Under the pieces are notes generated by a model that did not search any database, was not told the origin of the DNA, and saw only the letters and a list, made by a program, of their open reading frames with translations. This document shows, piece after piece, positions 12,620-26,276 of a DNA stretch of 64,000 bases. The stretch covers positions 163,927 through 227,926 of the forward strand of contig JAAOMT010000076.1 of the NCBI GenBank assembly GCA_016748015.1, given 5' to 3'. The translations under genes and the position numbers were made by a program. How positions within the stretch are numbered: the first letter of the stretch is position 1; each line of letters starts with the position of its first letter. The stretch comes from Geosiphon pyriformis. Lineage: Eukaryota > Glomeromycota > Glomeromycetes > Archaeosporales > Geosiphonaceae.

Positions 12620-15600
12620 TTCTTGGGTGTTGAGTGTTTACTTTCAAAGAGCTTTATAAAGGTTAGATAGTTTTTAGCGATCTTAGTTATATTACGAAGA
12701 AAACAAAAAACGTTCTCTGGTAGAATGTTGATCCTCTATAATGTATTGTGTGTTTTCAAACATATTTAGTTTTTTGCTTTTTATGTTGCTTTTGTTCTTT
12801 TTCTTGATCCCTTAATTAATATTTTAACATATCAATTGTCGCGGTATTTAGATTTTGCTTCTCAAAATAGAGGCACAATGAATTTTTTTAATAAAAGTGC
12901 AATGGTTTTGATCTTTATCATGCCTCAATGAAAGCAAACTCGAGTAAAATATTTTTGAGGCCTTAATGATGAGACAGCAAAAATTGCAAAACTTCTGTAA
13001 GCTTTGTAAGAATATAAAATTTTGAAAGGTCAAAATTTCCAGATAAAGCTTGGTTTTTGACATTTGCAAAAATTTCAAGTAATATATTGGGTGAAACAAT
13101 TCTTCAAAATCGTTTAAATGTTGCCAGGAAAAAGTGAAGTAGAAATTTTTTTTTGTGAAACGAAAGAGAAAATTTTCTTGGTTAAACTTTAAGATTTCCA
13201 GATAATTAAAACTCTGCTTAGAATTTTACAATGTATTTGTGAAAATTGAAAGATTTTTAATTTTTTAAAATAACTTCCTTTCGTTACTCTTTTTCTCAAA
13301 TTAATTTTTTCTCGAAATACGTCCAACCCCGACTACCACAAGTGTGATATTTTTATTTTTATTTTTATGAGAAACTTGATTGAATATTTGTAAATTTATT
13401 TTCAAAATAATATTTTTAAAGATATTGAAAATTTATAATTAGAGAGAATTTTTTTATGGTAGAATTGGATGATTAACTTCAAGAGTAAGATGTATTGTTA
13501 AAAGTAAATTCTTTTAAAAAATCTTTTTATAAGTGTAATTTAGATTTTGAAAGTTTTATCAATCATCCTTTATAGAATTTCGAATGTTCAAATGCCAATT
13601 AAATTATTATTTTATTAAAGAATTCATTTTTTTAATGACTAAAATAATAATAATAATAATAATATGTTTTAAATTTAATCGGATTCTTTCTTTTAACCAA
13701 AAAAAAACAAAAGTATATATATAAGAAAAAGTCTCGTTGAGTTTTTATTTTGCTTAAAAAAATTTGACTAAAAGCTCTCAAGATATATAAATGAAAGTAA
13801 GATAATTTATTTGTTAATTTTTTAAAATTCAGTCACATTTTTTAAAAAAGCCACAAAACTAGCTTTCATTTTATTATTTTGATTCACAAATTGGCTATTA
13901 CTAAATTAATAATGATATCATAATTAATTTATATGATTCTTAAGATAGGATATTTGGAAAATTACGTTTAATAAAGTTTCCTAAAAAAGAAATAGTTCAT
14001 GCAGAAATCGGGGAAAATTATGTCCCAAATTATGTTTATTTTAAAGGACATTTTAAATTAGTGATAGCTGCATTTGGTAAAAAAAATAAATTTTTAATTG
14101 ATATTGTTTAAATGTATTTAGTGTTCAGATAATTCCAGATCTGATTGATGGTGGTATGTCAATTGAGTTACAATAAGGATACGTATGACAGATATGTGCA
14201 GGGTTTGACAATCTCATTGAAATTTCAAATACAAATCAGAATTCCAACATTCTCGTTTTGAAAATTAGTAAGAAGCAAAGTTGGAATTTAGATTAAAGAT
14301 ATTTTTTATAAAAATCTTTTGTTATAAATTTTTTAATTTAATAACTTTGAAATTATTACTCAAAACTCGAATTTTTAATATATAAATATATTTAGAAGGA
14401 GTAATGTAGTGTCTTTTAGAACGGATAATTTACTTCCTATGGTTTTGGGTAAAAAGCAACCATAATATTCACTGCATCAAGTTATTCCTTAAGCGAGCAT
14501 TTATTTTAAAATAAATGAAACTCAAAACCTGTAAAAGTCATTTATTATAATTTCAAATAATTAAATTATAAAATTTTTTTTTTTTGAATATCTAATCAAT
14601 TCAAGCACAGACATAAATTGCCTTGAGGAGTCCATGTGGAGTCCTGCTTAATGTTCCCAAATATTAAAATTTGCTTTCAGTCAGAAAATTTTATAGAAAG
14701 CCTTATTTGCAAAATTTTCCCCCTCATGCAAAATAATGTGAAAATATATTCGTTAACTGTATGAAATTTGAAAAACTCAAATTAATAAAATACCTATGAA
14801 CTATTAATATCATTTTTAAGAGGGAGAGGGGGGGGGGTGATAAGGTTGAACGATCTGTTATTTATATTGCTTTAGTCCATATATGAAAACTTTTTTGAAA
14901 ATATGAGATCCGATCTAACTGTCTTTGTGGAACGTTTCATTATAACTGCTTCCTCATTCGACCAGGAATCTTTTTTTTTTTACATATCGAATCGAATGGT
15001 TAATTTTAAGATTTATGAAACACAGGATCAATTTGAACTCATGCAAGTATTATTAAAAAGAATCAAAGTTTTATAGATTTTCGTTATAATAAACCAATAT
15101 CCATTTCTCAAGCATCAGGTTATGATAAGTTTTAATTATTTCTGTAATTGAAAAAATTATGAAGGGTAAATGAATTTATTTTAGGGTGGTTATATTCTTT
15201 AATTGTACTTAATCATTCTAGAGATTAAAATTATTAAATAATTGATCCATAACTAAAAATTGGATTACCATTTCCAATTTTCAAAGCCAATTTAAATAGC
15301 ATGAATAATATTTTTCTTGATTCAAGTTTGATATAAATTTATTTATATCTAATTATTAATGTATTTTCATTTTAATGATAAATAATAAAATTTTCATGAA
15401 AAAAATAAATTCTTTGAATAAATATTTATATTAATTTTTTTAAATCCTCTACTGTAAAAAGGTTTTCAGTTGATGAATAATTCTTTTTTGAATTTTGTCT
15501 TAAATTTCAAATGTTTAAAATTTTTGAATCAGTTCACATGGGAATTATTAATTATTATATATCTATTGCCTAAATTGGACTTTTTGAACTTTATCATTAT

Positions 15601-16800
15601 TCAATTAAGTTTATCAATATAATTTAGTAATATTTATCATGGTTACAAAACTCTTCATTATTATGATAGGTTTTCTTGTTTAAATTTTATACAGTAGCTA
15701 GTAAGTAGTTAAAGTTTTTTTAATCTAGCCGAAAATCTCTTTTTTCCTTGCACCATAGAAATTAAATTCAATGGTTAAACCATATTGCACTACATTATGA
15801 TATAATTGATAATGTAAAAGTTGGTAAGCTTTACGTAATTTAAGATTAACTCTTTTGCGGATTCTAATTTCCTAAAATTTTCGATTCAATATTACAATAT
15901 TTTATAAATTCATTTGCTGTCTGCTTGTTAATTTGTTTAATAAATTTGACGAAAAATAGTCAAAAGATTTTTTAATATTTAGAAAATATGAAATTTTTGC
16001 ATTATAGTTAGATCGTCCAGAAATTTCAAAAGAAAATTTTATCAATGGAGATATTTTATGGTCCCTTTTATTTGAAGTATAATTTTTGAAGAAAATTTCA
16101 TTTAAAAATTTTTAATGTTTCACGCTATTCATAAGATCGTGATTTCTTTTATTTTCTTTCTACAATGTCATGTGAAAAATTTATTTAAAATTCCAAAAAA
16201 ATTTTTTTTTACTTTTATTAAGATAATGACTCTCTTACCAATTGTTATCTCATTGCCTGCATTGTTTTAAAAAAATTATTTATAATGGCTGATTATAAAA
16301 TACCCGATAAAAGTTATAAGCAATTCTTGTAACGCTCTCGCATTGCATGAGGTAACGCATGTATTTAATTGGTGTAGGTCGGGAATTAATACTTATCTCA
16401 AAAATGGTTACAAACCAATAATTTAGTATCCGATTCAGTTATACATTTTCTGTATTGAAATGTTGATATCAATCACTCTATTTGATCAATTTAATTTCAA
16501 AGTTAATTTGAGAGACCATAAAAAGATTTTATTGCATCTTCTTCCTTGCAGATCTTTTGGTATATTGGGTATATATATATATATATACACTTAAATAATG
16601 TTAAAAATAGTTGTAAACGATTTTTTTTCTTTTAAATCAAAAAAAATCTTTTTCACTTTAAAAACGATTTTCTGCTTAATAATTTTCTGTTTTTTCTATA
16701 TATAAATTCCTATTCAAAATCTAAAGCATTATAAGAACAATTTAAATAATCAAATTTTTTGTTTAAAAATCATCTTTTTTTCCCTTCAAAACAAATTACT
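12620..16800. other. Intergenic region, no supported gene
   Basis: AT-rich sequence with stops in all frames. It includes an AAT microsatellite at about 13642-13664, a run of G at about 14829-14837 and an AT dinucleotide run at about 16571-16587. The last 60-100 bases before 16820 are T-rich and probably form the 5' leader of the seven-transmembrane gene. Confidence 0.6.
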
Positions 16801-16819
16801 ATTTTTTTTTATTTCAAGA

Positions 16820-18460
16820 ATGGCGGTAACAAAGGCTCAATCAATATTTTTAATTCTACAATCATTAAATTTATTTTCCATTGCTCTTTTATCATACATA
16901 ATTTTACACTCATTCAGCACAACACATCGAATCATTCTAGTAATATGCGGAATATGTACAATAAAAACAATTTTTGAATTATCTATAATATTTAATTATG
17001 GTGATTCAATTTCAGACGCTTATAACGCTCCTTTATGTTTGATACAAGCTTATATCAGTTATTTTTGCAATTTAATGAAATCAACTTTAGTTTTTGCTTT
17101 GTCAGTAAATCTTTGGAATTTAGTGGTGAGGAATAAATTACATCATAATGAGAATGATAATGTTAAGAATCCTTGGATAAAGTATACGGCTGCTTCAGGA
17201 CTTATTTCATTCTTTTTGACGGGGATGAATTTTATATTCGAAGATTTTCTAAAATGGAATCCTCAAGGTTCGCTAGAAGCTGGCATCGCCGGAGTTTTGC
17301 CTACAGAGTTAGGATGCACCGTTAGAGGACATTTGATCAAATATATATTTTATCAAACACCTTTGGTCTTTTTTATTTTGCTAGGGGTCGGATTTACAAG
17401 TAAGTTCCTTTTTCTTTTTCAAATCATTCCATCTATATTTTCTTGAATAATATTTTTATTTCGTTTCTTTTATCTCTAGTACATACAACCTTTAGACTTA
17501 TAAAGATACGAAATACTTTCAGCAGTAGGCTTAGCGTTAAAGAACGGTAATAATATCTTTTTTTTTCATTTTTTAGTAATTCTTTTTATTTTTTTCCTAT
17601 CCTAATTAATAATAACATATAATTTTTTAGGTTGTGCATTCGTCTTCTTCTTCTTTCGACATTTTCATTAGGATGGTTAATTTTTATATCAAGTAAGTCA
17701 AAAATCTTCAAAATTTTTAACTTCATCTGATATTATAAATAATTTCGATTTCTTTTTTTTTCTCAAAAGTCCCGCGAGCAGTACCTTATTTTAAAACTGG
17801 TGAATCCGAATTTCAACCTACATTACTCACTGCAACAGAATGGATTGAACCTCTCACGTAATTAGTGATTTGAAAATTTAATATATGACCTATTTCAATA
17901 AGTTTTTTTAGCAAAACATAATCTCCAATAAGATAATTCAAACAAACTAATTTTTTTTTTCATTTTAATTTCTTAAAACTTTTAGGGGTTCAGCACTTTT
18001 CCTCATATTTGGCTCATTCATTCATCCATCGTTATATATATGTTTGCCATGGCTCAATAAACCCGAAAACGGAATTTCAGTAACAACCCGAACAAGTAAT
18101 TTCACGAGCACTACTCCAATTTCAGCCTTTGAAAATAGTCATATCCATCAGATACCAAATATTGGTCAAAAAAATTCTCGCAGACCTTTAGACTCAAATT
18201 CTAATTTACCTTCAAATGAAAATGATCCAAAAAACTTATTAAAGTTGAAAAAAAACGATCCGAGATATGTGATCACAAAAGCAGATACACGGTACGTGAT
18301 TGTCTTTGATGAAGTCGTTAAAGTAGATTTACCAAAACCGAGATTGGAATTCCATACTTTAAAAGACTTGAATAATTATATGGAAGAAACAGCTAGTTTT
18401 AATTCTGAGGATTTGGGTGATAGTACTATTGAAGTTGTAGATCTTGATCAGGTAGAATAA
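16820..18460 (+). CDS. Seven-transmembrane GPCR-like protein, five exons
   Basis: The exon model is 16820-17399, 17480-17546, 17631-17692, 17770-17857 and 17986-18460. All introns are GT-AG (donors GTAAGT, GTAATA, GTAAGT, GTAATT), phases are consistent, and the product is 423 residues. Exon 1 encodes five hydrophobic helices (about residues 8-30, 37-58, 71-101, 119-140, 172-193). Exons 2-3 give a basic loop and helix six (IRLLLLLSTFSLGWLIFI). Exons 4-5 give an outer loop and helix seven (ALFLIFGSFIHPSLYICL). A roughly 130-residue hydrophilic tail follows. C73 at the start of helix three and C166 in the second outer loop sit where many GPCRs have their conserved disulfide. The layout fits a plasma-membrane receptor coupled to G proteins, but ligand and class are unknown; another seven-helix family is possible. 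Confidence 0.8.
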
Positions 18461-18534
18461 AAAAAATGTATTAAGTTTGAAAAGGAATTGAAAGAAAACA
18501 AATAACATGTAAATTAAATTATGAATTTAAATCA

Positions 18535-18540
18535 AATAAA
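18535..18540 (+). terminator. Polyadenylation signal of the seven-transmembrane gene
   Basis: AATAAA lies about 75 bases after the stop codon in an A-rich context and is repeated within a few bases (AATAAAAATAAAAC). Confidence 0.4.
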
Positions 18541-18544
18541 AATA

Positions 18545-19300
18545 AAACTAAAATAATTTTATAATTAAATCTATTGAAAGGCTATGACCCTGAAAATTAT
18601 TAAGAATTTTCGACTTTATTGATATATACTGTACTTTGCTGAAAAAATAAATCTTGAGTTTTGAATTTTTTTGTCAAGTGTAATAAGATAAATGGAAATC
18701 TCCTTTATAAATTTTGAACCACTTTTTTACTAATTGTTCATATTGATAATAAGAATACAGTGGTACACAAAAAATCATCATATCACCCGAGAAATTTTAT
18801 ATCTCACTTTAATTATGATTGTTTTTATACAAATTTTTCAAAAGAAAAATTTTTTTTCTTTAATTATATATACTGAGGCCGAAACAGAGTTCTCAGGAAT
18901 AAATTAACAATATTTTTCATAATAAAAAAAAATTATTATGACCTGTATTTCAATAGAAAAACGTGTAAGAAAATATAACCTTCTTTGAAGAAGAATATTC
19001 TACTCGAAAAAATTGCTTATCGTGAACTTCGTAGCACGAATTAAATAAGAAAATTAAAAAATGAAACTAGTAGTTTCACAGATAAAATACAGATTCCTCA
19101 CTTCTCGCTGATCATTTGAAAATTAGCTATTTTAATAAATTCAGAGGAAAGTTTCAATCGAAAAAGGTTGATAACAATTCTTAATCTCATAATTTCCAAA
19201 GAATCAAAAGCATAGTTGACATGGGTGAAAGACTAAAATGCAACAAATAAATGAATTTTCAAAATGATATAACCCTTACATTATAAGGATATTTCGTTGA
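18545..19300. other. Intergenic region, nothing recognised
   Basis: AT-rich sequence between the seven-transmembrane gene and the extreme AT block that follows. No frame longer than about 60 codons and no repeat of note. Confidence 0.5.
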
Positions 19301-22300
19301 TATCTAACAAAAAAATCTTAATTATGTAATAATTATTAATATTGTTACAAAATTAATGTAACAAGCTAATAGATAGCAAGAAAAAGAGGGTATTAAGAAT
19401 AATAAAAATTAATCAAAGAAAATTTTTAAATTAAATAAATAAGTAATTTAATTAATGTAAACAATTTTAAATTTAAAATTACTAATCTTTTCAATAAAAT
19501 TTTTCAAAATAAAAATAAATTGAATTAGTAATAACCTTTTTTTTAATAAGTGTTCTAATTAATAATAAGTGATTTAATAATATTTTTAAAAAACTGGTTC
19601 AAAAAAAAACAAGCTTTTTAATAATAAAAAGTTAAACGAAAAAAAAAATACAGTTTTATATATATTTTTTAGTTTGTCTAAAGTTTTAAACCCTTTTCAA
19701 TTCTAATTAACTTAAAAAAATTTTAACTTTTATAATAAAATCTTCAAAAAATTAAGTAAATTAAAATCTAAAAAAAAAATTAATTGGATTAATCTTTAAG
19801 TTAATATTTCTAATAAAATTAAAATCTTTTATAAATATTTAAAATATCGGTTTACAATCATATTATTTAAATAAAAAAAACAAAATTTATGGTCAAAAAA
19901 CTATACCAAAACTCTTGTTTAGCAAATTTTTACACATGTTATGATTAATTTATAATAAAATTTTACAAATTGTAATTTTTTTTAAATTTATTGTAATTAA
20001 TATTACAGGCAAAATAACAAACTAATAAATAAAAATATGTGAATTTTTTTATTTAAAAATTAATTAGAATTTTTATGTTTTTTGTTAAATATTTTTTAAA
20101 TTTCAATAATAAAAACAATTTTTTTCGTTTCTTTATTAATTAACAAAGAAGACCCAACTACTATCTGCTACAATACAACAAAATATATGTTTTAAAGTAA
20201 ATGCGATTTATGTACTTTTTACATATAACCCATTTAAACTAATTAAAGCTACATTATATACTTAATATCTCTGACTAAAACTGAAAAAACACATAGTTTT
20301 TTCTAAAACCAAGACTAACCAAATATTAAGTCATTAACACTTATTAAGTTTCTTTTTTCATAATTTATTTTTAATTTAACATTGGATATGAATATCTTTT
20401 TTTGTATTTAAATATTAATTTTTAAGCATTTTCAAAAACTTTTTAACACCTTATTAAACCAATCTTTAAACACAAACTTCTAATAAACTGTTATATTAAA
20501 CGGATTTTTTTACTAAAAAATTAAACAATATCTGAAATACTAAAAAGAAACCAAAGCCAATATTTTGCTAATGTTTTTACAAAGCCAAATATTTATATAA
20601 AATAGTTTTTAACATTTAATCTTTTATATATATAAAAACATAATTGAAAACTTTTATTTTAACACAGAAAATACACAATATATTTAGATACAACAATTAT
20701 TAACATTTTTTTACTGTAATTAACAACTTTTTGTAAATAGTTTTTATAATATAAGTATATAACCAACTAAGATCTTGCTAATAAAACTAGAATAAATATG
20801 AAAATCCAAGTATTATATTAAAACTACTCATTTTTAATCTATGTTTATTAACAGTAAAAACTCGAAATTAATCTTATTTTTCATAACATATTTTTTTTTA
20901 CTTTAATTTAAGTCAAAAACAGATTTTTTTCTTAACTGTAATGGTAAAAAAATATCTTTTATTCAATATTTGTTACAAAATCATGTTTAATATTACAGAA
21001 TTCAAATTTAAACATATTAATAATTGTTTTATTGTTTGTCAAAATTTTTATATAACTAAAAATTAGTTTTATATTTAAACAAAAGTCATAGCATATATCT
21101 CTAGCAAACATTCAAAATATTAAGCCATATATGCTTACATTCAAAGTTATTTTCATATTAGCAAAATATAATCACTTTTTATTATATTATTTAAACTAAA
21201 ACCATTAATTAATTTATTTGTAAAAAACAATAATCTTCTAATATTTAATAACAACTAAAATATTAACATTTTTGTACTTATTTTTGACATTAAAATTTTG
21301 TATCTCACAAAAATTTTGATAATACTGGCCAAAAAATTGAAGATTATAATAAATTAATCATTTTTTATTTTATAATTTGCAAATTTTAAAGATTAAATTT
21401 GAAAAATTTGATTAAAAATTTTTTATTATTAGCAAGCTTCATTACAGCTATTAATTTGTTTTTAGTTTAAATTTACTTAAAAAGTTTTTATATTATATAA
21501 AAAATAAGTTAAAGTATTACTAAAACCAAATAATAAAACTGTTTATTTAAAACTGTCTTTTAAGACCCAAAAAAATCTAAGTTTTTTTAGACTTAAAAAA
21601 TTTAAACTATTTGTTAATAATATTATATTAAAACACTAATAAAATTTACCAAATCTTTCATAAAAATAAAATACTTACTTATGCTTAAATTAATTTTTTT
21701 AATTTTATAATTAATGAAAATTGGCATTGTTTTTTTATTGTTTATAGTAATATTCAAAACATTTTGTGTTAATGCAAAACTATATCTAATCCAAATAGTA
21801 TTATCTATAAAAGTCTTAACTGATAAATAAGAAGTAACATTTGTTTGTTTTTTATTCAATCCATATTTGTAATCTGTTACAAATCTATATAGTAATTATA
21901 CAACTTTTTATTTCTTTTTATTTTACACAAAAATAAATTGTAATTATTGTAAATATTACCAAAAATCTAATAAAATTTTTAAATATTTTTATTTTTTATA
22001 AACTATTTTGTAAATAAAGCCAATTTACTAAATTATATGCTTTGTTTAATTTTGCAAAACCAATTAAATTTTTTTGACAGTATTTTTTATTACCAAGTTA
22101 ACAGTAAAAATCAATGTTTGTGTAAATATAATTATATTTAATTTGAATTATATACATTAAAAATTAGATTGTAAGTTTTTAATAAAAAAAATTATCTTAT
22201 TTTAAAAATTAAATTCGGAAAAAAATAATTTTATTAAAAAACAAAACTTTTGTTTGTTAATCTTCAAATTACAACAAAAATCAAAAAGTTAAGAAAGTAT

Positions 22301-24370
22301 TTTTGGTTATATTTTGTTTTTATATGTACACTATTTTATTCAACATTTTTTTGTTTAAAAATTAGTAACTTTAACTAGTTTTAGTAGAAATATGTTTAAT
22401 AACAAAACTAAAAAAAATTAATACAGACTTAAAAACATATATTTGGTATGCAAAATTAACAAAAATAAGAAGAACATTAAAAGTTTTGGTTTTTTGCTCC
22501 TTTTTTTTAAAAAAAATTTTAACTTTAAAAATATAATAAATGTTATATTGAAAAAATAAGTTTTAACTTAATTAATAATAGAAAAATTTTGAAAAAACTA
22601 ATTTTTTAATGCTTAAGAGCACATTTATTTAAACTCTGATTTTTGTAATTTAATTAGTAATAAAAATATTCTAAAAAAAGCAAAATATGTATAAAACATA
22701 TAATTCTATAGGCTGATTGCATTTGTAATAAAACTTACAAAGAATAAAAATATTTTAAAGATTTATTAAGTGTTTTGTTAGTATTTACATTGATTATCGA
22801 AATAGAAATATAACAGATTTTGGGTTAAGTAATAGTTATAATATTTATAATAATTTGGATTAAGATGAAATGTTTTTTTTCTTTTATAATATATTTTTTA
22901 TGATTTACAACTGCAAACATAGTGTCCAAAGTAAGAATATTATGATTTAAGAGAATAAGATTGTAAGTAATTGACAAAAGCTTATTAAATTTTCGAAAGT
23001 TGGTTGTAAACATTTACATATCTTTGCAAAAATGCAAAAAGTTGGCTCACCAATGTGATTATTTTAATCTAAAAACTTGGAATTGATAGCAGATGTAAGA
23101 ACGTAGTAGAATTCTACATATTATATAAAAGAGTGCACACTGGTACTTTATAAGATAAAAATCTTTGTTAACTTTTACTATGTAATAACATAATTTAATA
23201 TTGTATATTATTGTATAGCTTCTTGTTATTATAACAAACATGGCTAGAAATTTAAATCAATATTTATTATTCGAATTTGATTGGATAATATTAGAAAAAA
23301 TTTACAAATTGTTGAAAGTAAGTATATTTATTTTTTGACACATTTATAATAACAAATAGCTAATTTATAATTCTTTGCTTAAGCAATAATACTTACAAGT
23401 CTAGCATATTATTTAATCATAACTGTCTTAGTACTTATTTACAATTATAAACTAAAAGATTTCCAAAATCAGACTAGCCAAAATACAAACTTAAAAATAC
23501 TGCTAAGCTGGCTATTAATAAATTATAGCAATTTATTCAAAAATAAAAGAGCTAATCTATATTATTGTCACAAGTTAAGTTAATAAATATATTGCTTTAT
23601 AAATTAATTGTTGTTAAAATATTTTTTTTTAGTTTTTAATTCACAATTGAAACTTACTAATTATTATAAAACAAAAGTTTTTGTATTAAAAATATAAGCA
23701 AAAAAGTCATAAATAGTTTTTTAAAATATAAAAAATTGTTGGTTTTAAGTAGAACAATTTTTAATTAAATACAGAAAAAAATTTAAATATTGAATTCAAA
23801 GCTAAGAACTAATCATAAAAAAAGAGTTTATATAATAATAACAGTTTAGTATTTAATAACATACAAAATATTTGTGCCTGTGATTTTTAGTTTGATTTAT
23901 GCAAGATTTGGATGTGTTTAAAAGTTACTTAGTTTGTTTTAATTTGAAAGAAAACTATTTATTTTTTTTGGATTTGGAATTAGATGCTTCGGTTGTATTT
24001 AGTCCAATTGGCTAATTACATGTAAAAAATACATAAAAAATGTTTCCTTTAAAGCATATATCTTGTTGTATTGTAGTAAACAATGATTGGGCCTTACTTA
24101 TAAAATAAATAAAAATATTAAAAATAATTATTCAAGGGCCATAATTAAGTATTATGCTTAAAATATAGCATTTTAATATTTTACTAAAATGAAAAATATT
24201 AAAAGAAAATAAAAAAATTTCAAATAATTTAATAAATGCAATCTGTTTATATCCACTTAACCAAATTTATCATATTTACAAACAAAACCCCAAGTTAAAA
24301 TTATTTTTAATTATTACGTTTATCTTAAAGTTTATATAATTTATTACTCTCAATCAAAAATTTGTTTGAA
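19300..24370. other. Extreme AT-rich, gene-empty block
   Basis: About 5 kb made almost wholly of A and T with very few CG dinucleotides. Short open frames exist only because stop-free AT runs are common; their translations are dominated by I, N, K, F, L and Y and show no motif. The same kind of sequence recurs at 38.8-40.65, 47.5-49.0 and 57.7-60.6 kb. I see no terminal repeats that would define it as one mobile element. Confidence 0.6.
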
Positions 24371-24437
24371 CTATCCATTTATATACAATTCTTCTAAAAC
24401 TCTGGATCTGAATCTGAATCTGAATCTACATTTGATA

Positions 24438-25483
24438 CTATTTGGTCCAACCAATAACTGGGGAAAAAATAGCTTCAGTTTCGTCACCCTCGCCAAAACT
24501 CACTTGCTGAGCGCCCAAAAAACCAGCGACAAAACTTAAATCGAAACCAATATCTGTCTTAAATGGAACATTTACTTGTCCGTTCGATATATGTGTAGCT
24601 TCAATACTATTTTTTGTCAACTTATGACCGGTATTGTCATAAGGAAAGAAGGCAGAGATCCAACCGTCCCAATAAACTGGCATCCCGGCTCCACCACCTT
24701 GTGACATTATGACCTTACTCTAAAAATCTTGATCAATATTACCACGATATGTTTCGACAAGTTTCCAAACGACCGGTTCTAATCTATCCAACCAGAAATC
24801 CATATCGAGTCCGAGTTCACGAAGTTTAACAACTTTTTCTCGCAATTTTTGCCAATCTTGTAAACTTCCTTCAAAGGTAACTTTAGGAATACCACACATA
24901 CACCTCATTTTATACGTAAAATACTTTTTCATGGAATCCAAAAGAATAACACGACTTGCAGTGATGGAAGCAGAAGTACTAGTACTAAAATCACATTCTA
25001 AGGTTTTAGATAAATCAACTTTCGTCAACTTTTGTTGTGAGTCGATTTATAGCAACTGGCCAATCACCCTTAAGCTGATTATTTCAATGTCTAATATGTC
25101 GCCAGCGAAAATACAAATTTCTTTTTGACCTTCATGTTTAACAAAATAATATCGGAATCTTTCGGCGTTGTTATTGATATGATTACTAACCCCTTGGGCA
25201 TGGCTAACCAAACGTCATCGGGTGAGATACGAAGATGTTGGTGATGATTGTAAGATTGTTGAATAGCTGCAACGAAACCATTTTCCACCTGGTTATCGTC
25301 AATAATTGAATATGGATTTATTGTTTTTTTTTCCGGAAAATCAATAGAGATTGAATGAAGTATTTTTTCTTAGTTTCTGTATAATTCTGTAAAATATTCT
25401 TCTATAAGAGTGTTCTCAAGTATTGTCGTAGTTTTTTTCAAAGTGGTACTGAGAATTTGGGTACTTCATTGTAGAGAAGTCAT
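24438..25483 (-). pseudogene. DUF4419 gene B, broken and diverged
   Basis: This is a second DUF4419 copy, clearly more diverged from gene C than A or D are. The ATG at 25481-25483 opens MTSLQ and then meets a stop, where gene C reads MTSYKSTQ. Fragments in different frames cover the core (HLRISPDDVWLA, about 25200), the middle (CGIPKVTFEGSLQDW, 24720-25028) and the C-terminal part (YWDGWISAFFPYD, 24438-24707). Between the last two, the tryptophan of FWSKV has become a TAG stop near 24720. Frame shifts near 25040-25150 and 25370 complete the damage. Its codons and length (about 350) otherwise follow the family. It is the minus-strand member of the palindrome with gene C. Confidence 0.8.
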
Positions 25484-25519
25484 AATGATTTTTAACCCAG
25501 AATCCAATATTTCCACAAT

Positions 25520-26060
25520 ATCTAAATTATATTTATAAGTAGCTTTTAGCAATATGGAAACTTCTCACGACCTGCGTAAAAAGGAGATCTAGCTCCGCGT
25601 TTACCCGCATTGGCGGGGAAAATATCACAGCTTAAATAAAAGCAAATTACTAAGTAATCAATATTAGTTTAAAGCAAAAATATCAGATTTTTTTTATATA
25701 CAATAACAAATGGAAGTGTCTTTTGTTGAGAAACTCTATATATAATAATTGGATAATTCCTATTATCCCTTTTTGATCTAGTTCCTGTTTATTTGATTCT
25801 TAAAGCGGTTATTATCGGAATCAGTAAAAAAAGAATGGATTCAAGCAATAATTGGCAGATTGGCTTGACTACAAAAAATATCAGCAACAAGCGCTCAAAA
25901 TATTAAAACAGTGAGAAGCAACTAATAACTACTATCTCGATAATATTTGGCTGACGATCGCCTAAGATGTAAGTCAAATATGAATTTGAACACCAAAAAA
26001 ATTTCCGTAATCGACATTCTCGAAAATCATGGGCGATTGGCTTCAATGAAATTGTTAAAC
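25520..26060. other. Extra segment between gene B and its promoter block
   Basis: In units A, C and D only about 75-100 bases separate the DUF4419 start from the conserved GAGACAATATAC block; here the distance is about 585 bases. The extra DNA includes a G/C-richer patch (25570-25625) of unknown origin and a DUF4419 relic on the plus strand, listed separately. It probably arose by insertion or a complex rearrangement. Confidence 0.5.
25880..26035 (+). pseudogene. DUF4419 fragment, relic on the plus strand
   Basis: The plus strand at about 25936-26030 aligns with the part of gene C that encodes DDVWLTIAQGVSQHINLNAE. It reads DNIWLTIA, then a stop, then DVSQ and further scattered matches including the ENHG/NHEG region. 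Only about 150 bases are recognisable. It lies head-to-head with gene B and so represents a fifth DUF4419 copy, older than the others judging by divergence. Confidence 0.55.
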
Positions 26061-26276
26061 ATGTGGAATGAGACAATATACTCACGCCGCAGGCATTTTG
26101 TATAATTCTATTCACATTCTAAATTAAAAATTTATGAATTTGCTACAATATTGGTTGATGTCAATTTCGACATAGATCAACTTTCTATTTATTTTTCATG
26201 AGAAAACTTGATTGTAGTGATTTTCTAAACTGTCAAAAGAAGTAACCTCTAATTAAATAAACAGTATGTGTATATA

